This document shows positions 44,821-54,968 of a stretch of 64,000 nucleotides of DNA, piece after piece. Source of the stretch: Lasiodiplodia sp. COLG20 (taxonomy: Eukaryota > Ascomycota > Dothideomycetes > Botryosphaeriales > Botryosphaeriaceae); the NCBI GenBank assembly GCA_009801085.1, contig VNWV01000040.1:35603-99602 (forward strand), written 5' to 3'. Below the pieces are notes generated by a model. The model saw only the letters and a program-made list of their open reading frames with translations. It ran no database searches and had not been told where the DNA came from. A program made the position numbers and the translations under genes. Positions within the stretch are counted from its first letter, which is position 1; every line of letters starts with the position of its first letter.

Positions 44821-45199
44821 GGTAGATGCGATGACAGCAGCTGGACATGGACAGCGGGCGGTGGGCGTGGTAGATTTGAATCGTGGCTGTTAAAGGGCTG
44901 TGGCGACGCCGGCCCGCCTCTACTACACGTCCGCTACGCGCTAATCGCGCGCTATGGAGCCGATGCAAGCGCCACGGCGAGAAGCAACGTGATAGGTCAG
45001 ATTTGCATCGGGATCAGAATAACATCGGACGCTAGCCTAGTCAGCCGTCTCGATCCCGGTACTGGCTCCGCTACCGACGCGCCGCCGGAGAAATGCTGCA
45101 AAGTCGCCCTTGCCCTGCATGCTGTTTGCAGTTTCCCATGTGCCTTCCCCACTCTTGCATCCACTCGCGTCGCACGAGTCCCTTTGTTCACTGCGGCAT
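44821..45199. other. Intergenic region
   Basis: Short leader of the histidine kinase (minus) and the 3' flank of the broken HET locus. No gene or clear element seen. Confidence 0.5.
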
Positions 45200-47827
45200 C
45201 TATTTCAACGCGATATTTTTAAACGTCCGCTCGGCTTCAATCCACTTCGTCATTATCACCCATCCAATGCCAATCCGATACGAATACCCCTCCTCATCAG
45301 TCCAGATGAGCATGACGTTTACGATGGGATAAGGGTATGAAGCTCTGCCGTTGCGGTCCAAGAAAGCCCATTCTTGCCTCCTTTTCTCGTCACGGCTCTC
45401 ATTTTCCCACCCTGATTTATGTTGATTTCGCTCATCCGTGAGCAGTCCCTCAGGTAGAGCGTGTGTCGCAACTGAGAGAGCCAGAAACTCGGCCTCTGTC
45501 CCACCATCCAGAATGCCCGGCCCAATACGGCTCTCCAAGGTAGGGCCATGTAAATGGGCGAGGAAGCCAATCCGGTCACCGTGGTGGTCGAGAATTATGA
45601 CATCTTCTCTCCCTCTCGATGGAAAAGAAGTTCTTACTACACAACTTTAGCCAAAGATTGTACCGTGCCAGCGCTTCCACTTACTGCGTTCACAATACTC
45701 GAAATCGCCTCGCATGATCTTAAGAACCGAAGTTTGCGCACGGCCGCATAGTACGTTGGCCCTCCGCACATCAAGAGAGGCATACTGGTCCAACTCGACC
45801 TTATCAAGCGCCTCGCGGAGGAAGTCTCGAGGTGAATGCCATCTCTCAGTTGCGACCTGATTGAGTTCATCGAATGAGACTGATCTGTAATCGAGCTCAC
45901 GAGGGCACGGCTTCTCCACGAGTCCATGTGCCCACGCGATGGCCAAACACGTAGCATTTCTGAGAAAGCCAATCCCCGGCCCTCCCGGCCACTGGTCTCG
46001 GTGAAGGGTTCGTTCAACGATGGCTTCCTCTGATTCGCTGTATTGTGACCACCTAACCAGCGTTTCAATATCGTTCAATCCGTCAGCGATAGTATGGCCG
46101 CGCATCGAACCCCACGACCAACTCGGTACACCCGGGCGGAGGCCAGCCGTCGTATCATTGTCCACATTGGCCCAAAGAAGTGCTCGATCGAACTCTGCCA
46201 AAGGGATTCCGAAGGTCGTGCCGCCGTGATCGTTAAATAGAGGGTTTAGAATTCCCGAGAAAGCGTTGAATATGTCACGATCGTCGCTCAACGACCGTTT
46301 GGTATATCGAGGCAGGTGCCAGGTGTAGGAATCCCAAGGCGGCCGACGGTCCGAGCCATCGCGGTCTGGGAGGTGCAAGGCGCCTAACCAATGAGACACA
46401 CGTGTCCTGGCAAGCTTGCTACCCTCCTTGATGTACTCCACCTGCTCGGCGTAGGGGTCTTCGCGGATGACGGATTCCCCGCATTCAAACCACACTTCTT
46501 GATCCATGATGTACAAGTTCCTGCTGGGAAGGATCCCTTCCTGGTAGGTCCAACCTCGTGTCGCCCATGTGGTCGACTGGAGTATCTCCCATGGGTCCCT
46601 GAAATGTGTCTCCGTGAAGCGAAGACCCAGGAAATCGCCCTGGATTCGTTCTGGACGGTCTGCTGATACTCCCGAGACTGCCTCATCCATACAGCTGCCA
46701 GATGCGATGACGAGCACAACTTCCGCCGCCGTGTAGATGCCCGCCATCTGTCTGATCTGGTTTCGCTTGTCTTCTGGATCATCTTGCATGATGCACAGGC
46801 AATCAGCCCAGAGGTACCGCTGAGAGAGCTTCTCGCATACCGTCATGGCGTCCATGACAGTCTGTGGCACAACCGACGGCTGGAGAGATCCAGGTTCCTC
46901 CAATGACCTTATGTTCGAGCGAGTCGCCATCGGTTTCTTTGGCGTACCCCAGACGTAGCTCATGGCCACATATCGACAAGGCAGCGTCGGCGGCCGCACC
47001 AACTTGCGTTCCTTGACGTCGATCAGGCGAAACTGGGCTGGTAGATCCCTCGCCTCTTTAGGGCTGCATCTCCCATGGCCCTGGCAGCATGCATGGACCC
47101 ACTCCGCTGGACGATCCCAGTCGATTCTTCGAGGAGGCGGGGTGTGGTGATCCTCTTGCAGAGGTGCATTACGACCTCCAGGCGATGATGTCGGTAGAGA
47201 TCTGATGTTGACATCGATCTCAGCCTCCATGCAATAATTGTCATCCAGGAAAATAGAGGCTGACAAGAAGTTCACAGAGAACTCATGATTACCAATAACA
47301 AAGGGCTGGTTTGGAAAGTCCGGTAGCAATCGGGCGGCTAGCGCGCCCCAAAACCGACACGACGGACAGGAGCTCTCACGTACAGCCCGTTGAACAACTT
47401 CCCTGGTCAACCCGAGCGATACTACGTTGTAGTGGATTAGCTACGTCTCACCGTGCTTCCGCAAGCAGAGAACCATGTGTCGCAATCTCAAATGCCGACA
47501 AAATGCGCACAACCGCTGGTCGTCTTGTACATCTGTAGTGGCATCATCATCACACAGCGCACAGGCCGAGTGGAAAATTTGCTGGCAGTCTCGTAGTGGA
47601 AGCTGATAGGGTGCTGGGACATTCGCTCGCACGACAGCACAGTGGGGGCAGTTTCGGGCCTCGGAAGTAAGGTTGTTGTTGTCCTCGTCATCATAGTCAG
47701 CAAAACCGCCGTACTCCTCACTAATGGCTGGACTTCCAAGAGAGGACTGTGATTCGTGTTTCGATCGTAAAATGTCGTGGATCTCCTTGTCGGTAGGCCG
47801 GCCTGCTTGGCTCTCTCCCCAGTCCAT
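45200..47827 (-). pseudogene. HET-domain protein, type A, interrupted by two in-frame stop codons
   Basis: A single frame of 876 codons from ATG 47827 to TAG at 45200, broken only by TAG at 47441-47443 and TAA at 45647-45649; there is no frameshift. N-terminal Cys motifs (NCPHCAVV, FHSACALC, LCAFCRHLRL, SSCPSCRF) precede the HET blocks YVAMSYVWGT, YLWADCLCIMQDDPED with MAGIYTAAEVVLVIASG, and TRGWTYQEGILPSRNLYIMD. The C-terminal part beyond the second stop reads VNVMLIWTDEEGYSYRIGIG, homologous to the tail of the gene at 22.2-24.6 kb, so this part belongs to the locus. Sequence on both sides of each stop is family-like. Introns of 27-30 nt could be drawn around each stop but are too short to be likely. 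An annotator without this view would call only 45647-47410. Alternatives are readthrough or an allele-specific null. Confidence 0.7.
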
Positions 47828-48084
47828 GGCAATCTTTCGAAACCCTCTGGCCGGAAATCATGAATGAGGTATTCGGATATAATGGAAATGATACAAGACC
47901 GCAGTACCACAGCGCGAGTTGTAGGGTGGGTGGACTCGTCAGCAAAAGCGAGTTTGAGCGGGGTAAAATTCTAAGCGACTAAGCACATGACGTAAAACGT
48001 ACAGCAAGCATCAATTGTTGCTTTGAACGAAGACCGAAACGCAGAAGGCTTTCCAAGCCCGCATTTGTATCCCTGTGCGTCCAA

Positions 48085-51000
48085 CTACTCCCCTTCTGCA
48101 TTCTCCTCGACCATTTCATCCCTCTCCCTCTTTACCGCATCCACACCAAACCACCTCCGCCCTCCGCCCCCACCTTCCTCCTCTTCTCCCTCGCCCTCTC
48201 CTCCCCACCATCCCATCTTCAACACCACCCCCCGCAATAACCCCCTCTTCTCAATCTCCTCGTCGCTCCACTTCTCCGCCCCTTCCGGGATGGTTTTCCA
48301 CACCTCGCCGTCCGCGAACAAGCTCATCTTCGACGCGATGTTGCCTGGATCTTTCGGCAGGATCTTGGTGTGCGGCTCGAGGATGCATGATACCGCCACG
48401 CAGAGCGCCATGGTGATTAGAAGGCCTTGCAAGATGCGGGTGGATACTTCATTTTGGACCAGCCGCATTCGAGTGCCATTGGTGATGGTGCCGTAGTACT
48501 CGTCGGTCCGGAAGTGCATCGCGTCTGGGTTGGTAGTTGTGTTTGCGGGTGAGGTGAGATTGGCGGGACGGCGGTGCAGATTGAGGTACTGCGCCACCCA
48601 AATGCGGTAAAGGTGATCAACGTGGTCGATTAGTTTGTCGGCGTTGGCAATGCTGGAAGTCTCAGAAAGGGGACTACCGGTGCTATTCGAAAGATACGCC
48701 AAGAATTCCCATGGGTTATGATGCTGTATGTTCCTTCTGAGAGGGGCATTAGAAAACATGGTGGCAGAAGCCTCGTCGGGTATGATAGGTGCGGAGGACA
48801 CCAACTGAAATGTTGGGAGGGAGAATGAGGCGTTTACCAGAAGTGCTTCGACATACGGAACGCAGTGTATGATCGCTATCTCTTCCAACGTGCTATTAGT
48901 AACCCTGGCGGATGAGTACCAATAATTCTCGCGATTATCATTACAGACAGTATCTGGGGAGTATGGCGTAGGATATCCAGAGACGCTAAAGCCAGTGAAA
49001 CCTGAACAGCTGGCGTTATGATAATCGTCTACAGAAATTTGGATGTCGTACCGAAACCTGTATAGAAACCATAATAACCAGCCCTTTGGTTTATCTTTGT
49101 GGGAAGTGTGACATCCTGAAGGTGGTTCAACTGTAATGAACACCTGCTCTGGATCACTGTCGAATTCATGAACGGAAAGGTTCTGCCTTGTATAATAATT
49201 CGCAACACTGCAGTTGCATCTTCCGCGTAATGCTAGAATATGCGCATTCAGTATGAACGCAGGATCATCCATAAAACCATGTAGATTGTCCCTCGAGATT
49301 GTTGCGAAAGCATATTGATCGTGCGTCCACATTAGATATAGCATGTCGGATTGTTGAATAAGCTGAAAAGCGAAAAAGTCCTCGCTGTTTCCTGAAAGTT
49401 TATCACCTGTGCGGTGTTCTCCTGTATAAGCCTCTAAGCCCAAACCGCCAACTTCGAACCAATCTTGAACATGATGCGTAGCATTACGGGTCCACAGAAT
49501 AGGCACAGGAATGTAAAGTCCGCTAGCAGCGATGGTCAATAATGGCGATAGTAACCCGGTCAAAATGACGGTCGAAAGTGCAAATTGACGGTTGAGGGCG
49601 GTTTGAATGAATGCAAATAAAGAAATGCGGGCTGCAGGGTCGTAAACAGTATCCGCAAAAGTAGCACCACCTTTTCGCAGTAGCTGGAACGGATGTAGAA
49701 CTCTTGAATTAGAATCAGTCCAGCTGAATGCTAATCCGAGGGATGCTAGGACCAGAGTTGGGAGATAGGTCCATGTGTACTTCTGATATCCATCAGCATC
49801 GACATTTGCGAGACCGTTGTTTTTTTGGGAGAGGATAACAAGGACTTGGAGAATAATAGCGACACCCACTGCTGCAGACATTTTGAAACTCCGAAACCTC
49901 CACGTAAGTCCTGTGGGGTGCCACCAGTCTGAAGAACTATTGGTTATTTCAGACTTGGTATATTTGGCAATCGGACCGCGAGGTTTGACTGAGATAACGG
50001 AGGGTTGTTGACACCGTGCTTCCATGCCCGGACTGGCAACAAGTTGCAACCGTGTAGATGCCTCCTGAGAATCATTTCTGACAAAGCCCCACACCCTTCC
50101 AGAAAAGCCCTAAGAGATGGGTTTCTCGCTAGTTCCAAGGCATGAGCTGCTATGGATCCAGGATCTCGGGGCGGAGTAGTTGGTGAAACGCAAAATGTAA
50201 GCGATATACTACACAGCATCAAAAGTCCGAGTACTGGCTCCATCAACCCGAGAGATAGAACCTAGATACAAAGCCGGCCTTCGGTAGATATAGCTGTCCC
50301 AAGGAGTGTTTGACGTCCACTAGCCGGACTCTTACAGCTTTTCTCCACATCAAAGGCGGAGAACTTGCTCTAAACTCTTTTTGAAAGTTTCTCCATCTCC
50401 ATCAGACCAGCATCCCTGAAATTCATCGAGTCGCTTTGTGGCTCTGACTGGTTTAAAAGAACTTGCCAGAAATGGTGTCCGGCTAGGAATTCCCCCACAA
50501 ATACGTCAGTCAGTCTATATAGTACATAAGACGTAATGGTATCTAGAGTAACTCCCAATTCCAGATATTCTTTCACTTCCGGAGAGACATAGATCTGATA
50601 ACTTTCTGTGGAGGCATCCGAAATATTCGTGACAGTTCGCCGAGTCAAGGAGTACACGGGCTCGCACCAGAGGCCATAAATATCTGTAACAAGTTGTTCC
50701 TCATCATATTCGGTCATTGAAAAGAATATTCGCCCTTCTCCTACCTCATCGTGTGTCGGCCTTTGAGCATTTATGGGCTGGTGTTGCAGCGTCCTCGAAA
50801 CTCGCAACGCTTTGTTGAATCATCGAGTAATTCCACAGTAAGCCGCTAACATTTCCTTCGACATTAGGAGTGTAGTTAGTGAGACACCACTCTTTCCAAG
50901 TTTCTATCTCTTGTTTTGAGAAAAAATCTCGAAATTGGGCATCCGGGTTGCCATATTCTGAAGAATTCCACGAGGTCGAGAACGTTTGGCAATCCTTCAA

Positions 51001-52270
51001 TTCTGCCTCGAATACTAGAACACCGGCGGCCGTTGTATCGCCAAAGCCTGAGGTTCGTAAGTTTAGCAAGTGACAATGGAACCCTATTTTGAACTCTACC
51101 TTCTTCAGATGGTTTGAAAAATTCAACTACTGATCCAGTCTTAACCTCGTAAGGGCGGGTGAGATTGAAATAAGAAATAGCCCAAAGTTGGCTAGTAACT
51201 GAAGCACCTGACCCTGATTGGTTGAATTGATGATTTTTATCTCGATTGCATGCAAAATCAAACGTGTCGACGATATGAAAGTCCTGCTGACGAGTCATCG
51301 CTCTGTACTCCAGACTGAGAAGACCGGTCGAGAAAACTGTCAAAAGCCTAAAAGCCTAAAAAGCCTAAAGGAGTAGTGAACCAGATATCCCAAGACTAAC
51401 GAGAAAGTGATGACTTTTGATGGAACGGAAGAGTGAGCCTGGCGTTGATGCTGTCAAATAGTTGAGAAGTAACCAGTCCTCACTCTGCCCATTGCTCACG
51501 AGATACCACGGGATAAGCTGTCGTGCTCGATACTCCATTTGGCCCCATAAAGAGGATATAATTGTTAAGAGTATAATAAATGAGTCGGAAGCACTTCCAG
51601 AAGTTCTTAGGCTCTACTTACGATAGAGAGGACCGTATGTCCAAAAGTAATGTTCATCCTGCGAGACCGTGGCCAGTCCCTGGTTCTTTTCGGAAAGGTG
51701 GTACAGCATTTCCAAAGCGGCAATCATGCATCCAAACACCAATGCATTTCCGACAAAAAAAGTACGACTCAAGTAGAATAGGATTCAACTCGGCTCGATA
51801 GGTGACGTAGGTATTTGCGAGGCCTCGGGCGTCTCCTTATCCTGTGTGCTCGCCGTAGGTTGTGGAACACAACCCACAGCGATTTCATGCTGAGTCGGGT
51901 GCTCAAATCCGGGGGCCGTAAGTGGTGAAGTCAAGGTTGAAGCATGCAGAGCGTGTTCGCCTTCTTGAGTGTTTTCATGAAGTTCAAGTGACTCCTCATT
52001 GTCTTGAATAGCCAAACAATCTCCAGTAACTACCGTTGTGTCTTCTGCTGTGTCCGAAGAGATAGTAGTGTCGTCGCCACGCGGATAGATATGTTGCCCA
52101 ACATTGGAGCCAACGCTTTCCCCGTCTGCATTGGGGGGAGTAGGATCATGAGTCGGTGTCAGTTGAGCTCCATTGTGATCGAAATTGGCCGCTTCAGGGT
52201 CTTCAGCGATGGTCGCTCCGAAGTATTGGTCGCGGTAACCGACATTGGTCGTATATGGTGGGTTGTTCAT
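48085..52270 (-). pseudogene. DUF3433-like large membrane protein: degraded 5' half, open 3' half
   Basis: Starts at ATG 52270 (hydrophilic Asp/Thr/Pro-rich N-terminus) and should give about 1390 residues with the family's two-module layout. Module 1: the first helix region reads YLSRTFFVGNALVFGCMIAA, LEMLYHLSEKNQGLATV and FWTYGPL, then SSLWGQMEYRARQLIPWYLV and TVFSTGLLSLEYRAM. Lesions in module 1 are TGA 51785, TAG 51614, two TAG codons inside a 9-bp repeat (51344-51371), frame changes near 51110, 50780 and 50110, and TAG at 50370 and about 50264. Module 2 is open for 669 codons (48085-50094), with a matching first helix (FKMSAAVGVAIILQVLVIL), LSQKNNGLANV, a W-T-Y-L-P segment and a C-terminal helix (GLLITMALCVAVSCIL) with the ILPKDPGNIASKMSLF tail. 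Family function is unknown. Module 2 may still be transcribed. Confidence 0.65.
51344..51371. repeat. Three-copy 9-bp repeat carrying stop codons
   Basis: On the plus strand AAGCCTAAA occurs three times in a row with one length variant. Read on the minus strand inside the DUF3433-like frame, two extra TAGGCTTTT units insert 18 bases, in frame, each bringing a TAG. Without them the frame would read from GSLLL directly into RLLTVFSTGLL. Confidence 0.7.
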
Positions 52271-52861
52271 GTTGGGACAAGAATTTGACGCAAGTAATTC
52301 TAAGAGAGTAATTCTTGGAATCTTTGTCGGAGTTCAGAGTAGTTATCAGGCGTCAATGCAGCATACCAGCCTCGACGAGCCTTTTTTTTTTTTTTTTTGC
52401 TATATTCAGAGCTGCGAGCTAAGCCATCGAAGTGTCTTAAGAGCTAAGCCTTGTATCAAAGTAACGTTCCACATAAAGGTCAGCAAGTAGCACGGAGTAG
52501 TGAAACAGGACTGGCGTCCGAAGCATAGCCGATCAGACATCAGTGTTTCCTGCTCCGGGCCGTACACACACATGTTTTCTGTGCCACTCTTCTCCTTTGA
52601 TTCATGCTGCTGCCTGGTATCCCCTCATATTAACCCCTGACATGTCTCAACTTGTAAGACAGCTCAACATTCCGGTAGCTATATATAAAAGCCTGATCTC
52701 TCGAGATTGGAATAAGAAACAAGGGCGGCGTACTAGTACGGCACACGCGATCATTGGATTTTAGGTTCAAATGGGTTAAAGTATGTTGCACTGTAGGAGT
52801 TTTGTATTTAGCTTAGTCAGCTAAGCAGGGTAGCCGCTGGATTAGTCCTCTCCAGTTGGTA

Positions 52862-53089
52862 CAGGGGGGTCTCACAGCCGACGGCTAGCGTGAAGAATAG
52901 TAAGGCCTTAGCTGTGACCATATCTCAGCTTTTCTTCGAAAAGAAATAACATATATGGGTAATTGAAGCTATCGTCTGGATAAAAATGTGGAAATAAAAA
53001 TTCTACGTATACTTCCAAACGATAGCTTCAATTTCCTATAACATGAGCAATAATAATCCACACTAGCCATCGTCTGCGATAGGGGACTG
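52862..53089. mobile_element. Non-autonomous TA-flanked MITE (Tc1/mariner-like ends)
   Basis: A 228-bp element flanked by TA on both sides (52860-52861 and 53090-53091). The left end reads CAGGGGGGTCTCACAGCCGA then CGGCTAGCGTG; the right end, reversed, reads CAGTCCCCTATCGCAGACGA then TGGCTAGTGTG. These terminal inverted repeats agree at about two thirds of roughly 32 positions. Inside, TTGAAGCTATCGTCTGGA (52964) and its near complement TCCAAACGATAGCTTCAA (53014) form a second inverted repeat. There is no coding capacity. TA target sites and CAG-starting ends suit Tc1/mariner mobilisation. A truncated relative lies at 12206-12296. Confidence 0.65.
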
Positions 53090-53182
53090 TACTTCGACTC
53101 CGTGATTCAAGCATTATCCCACCTATCTTGCACGTAATGAAAATTCTGAGGACTCCGGTAGCACAGACAGTGGCAAAATGGT

Positions 53183-53728
53183 ATGAAATCTAAGCAGGAA
53201 AGTTTTCTCAAGGGAAAGTGGATCTACAAAACATGGCTCAATCCAGCTCCACTGCCACCTCCACGATGGGCTTTTTATACCAAAGTAGGTATGTGTGGCG
53301 AGGTGTGCGCTATGCACACGAAACCAGCGATGCACCATACAAGGTTGAAAGTGTTGCAATATATTGCACGCAAGGATAATTCAAGCACCGCTTTTTGTTT
53401 CAACAGAAAGGTCAACCATGCCGGACGTACAAGTGGAAATGATCGGCAATGGAGGGCGACAATGTCTCAGCATGCGAGACTCACCAACGTTGGCGAGTAT
53501 CAGCCCTCTCATGTATCCGAATATCATTGGAGCAAGTCTCATACAGAATTCGCATTTAATGAGTCTCAAGAGCCCTATTCCCCCAAAGACATCACTATAA
53601 AGGCACATAACGCTTCTCATGAGGACACCTCAATGATCCAAAATCGGGTTTCGGAACCGCTTCGTATCGCAACAAAAGCAAGCGAAGCTCCACAGTTGGT
53701 CACGAAGAACATGACGCATGAGGCATAG
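53183..53728 (+). CDS. Doubtful open frame (181 aa)
   Basis: Hydrophilic translation rich in His, Ser and Asn (MKSKQESFLKGKWIYKTW.., middle YQPSHVSEYHWSKSHTEF, end APQLVTKNMTHEA). No domain, signal peptide or helix recognised. It begins 94 bases after the MITE. A long frame in AT-richer DNA is mildly unusual, but I see no splice or promoter support. Confidence 0.2.
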   Translation: MKSKQESFLKGKWIYKTWLNPAPLPPPRWAFYTKVGMCGEVCAMHTKPAMHHTRLKVLQYIARKDNSSTAFCFNRKVNHAGRTSGNDRQWRATMSQHARLTNVGEYQPSHVSEYHWSKSHTEFAFNESQEPYSPKDITIKAHNASHEDTSMIQNRVSEPLRIATKASEAPQLVTKNMTHEA

Positions 53729-54968
53729 ATCGCCAAACTCTACTACAATGCCTATCCGGGGAAATCAAGCCCCACATGCTCTTCAACAACTCAGCTCGGC
53801 CTTTGAAAATTGCATGTACATTTCTCATTGTTGGCTCGAAGGTCTTACTTCTGCAAACCCGTAGGTGGAAAAATCTCTAAACATTGAAGCGGGTCACGAC
53901 GATTATTGAATTGTAATTTTCAATGCTAGTAGCAAACGATCTGGAAAAAAAAAGAAAAAAAAATCCAGTCATCATCAGCAGGCTATGTCCGCAAATCAAC
54001 TGTCAATCACAATCATAACGATATGTAGACATTTATCGATAAATTGTCAAAGCCCCACAGCAGCACCAGTATCTACAGCATATTTAGCATTGAAACCCGA
54101 GAGAGTATGCCAAACTAACATCACCAGCTGACAAACGCCATGGTCGAAACTTCTGAGAAACCTGTTTGCGATATTGGGTGCATGGTAGATGTGGGCCAGT
54201 GGAGGCCTGTTGCTGGGCGGTGGCGAGCCCTAATACGGCTGCTCTTGGAGCGGGACAAGATCGACGGCCACCGAGTCATTCTTGATATCGGTCGTGCCAT
54301 ACAGACAGAAGCCAAACGTGCCGTCTTTTCCACGCGGTAGATCCGCATCCGAGCAATGCGCTGATTTTAAAGGTACTTGGCTGTGAAGCGCCGCATGCAC
54401 CGATCATTGGGCTGGCGCTTTTCCATTCGTAATCATGAGAATCAGCCGCACTGCGTCTTCAGCTGGGTAAGGGTGGGGCCACGGATGCCCCAACATATAA
54501 TGCGAGTAACCCTATCCCGTGTTCCCCGCAGAGTGTGTGAGACATTACGAACGCTACTTTGACACTTCAGTCGCAACCCCACAGATCATCTACGCTTATG
54601 CTTCTCAGCTAGCATTCTATTTGGTAGCAAGCCCGTCGATCGCGGGCAAGGTCTCCTAAAAATTCAGATAAAGCATTCTATAATAAGTAAAATATGCTAT
54701 GACGTGTCATGCGGATTCTCTAGTTCCGGTTGCCATGCTTGGACGGAGTATTTTCACTCCAACTACGGCGTTAAGCCCCGTATGCTACTTACGATAGCAA
54801 TTGAAGTTTATTTTGGGCTATTGACACGCCATCTTATAGCGCGACAATTTACACACGAGTGGGTTTTCCCATAGTTCTCTAATCACCAGCAGTTACGAGC
54901 AGATTATTCATCGCCACTAGCATCTACCCACTAAACACGACGCTACTTAACAACTATCGAATGCAAAT

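Larger units (their letters stand above)
52271..54968. other. AT-rich gene-poor stretch with a MITE
   Basis: Apart from the MITE and one doubtful frame, nothing is supported. A T(18) run lies at 52381-52398, and A-rich runs near 53945-53962. This is the spacer between the dead DUF3433-like locus and the next HET gene. Confidence 0.45.

Noticed and set aside
45647..47410. Calling this frame alone as a complete 587-aa HET protein
   Set aside because: It starts at a TTG, not an ATG. Matching sequence continues in the same frame beyond both ends, including a C-terminal block shared with the HET paralog.
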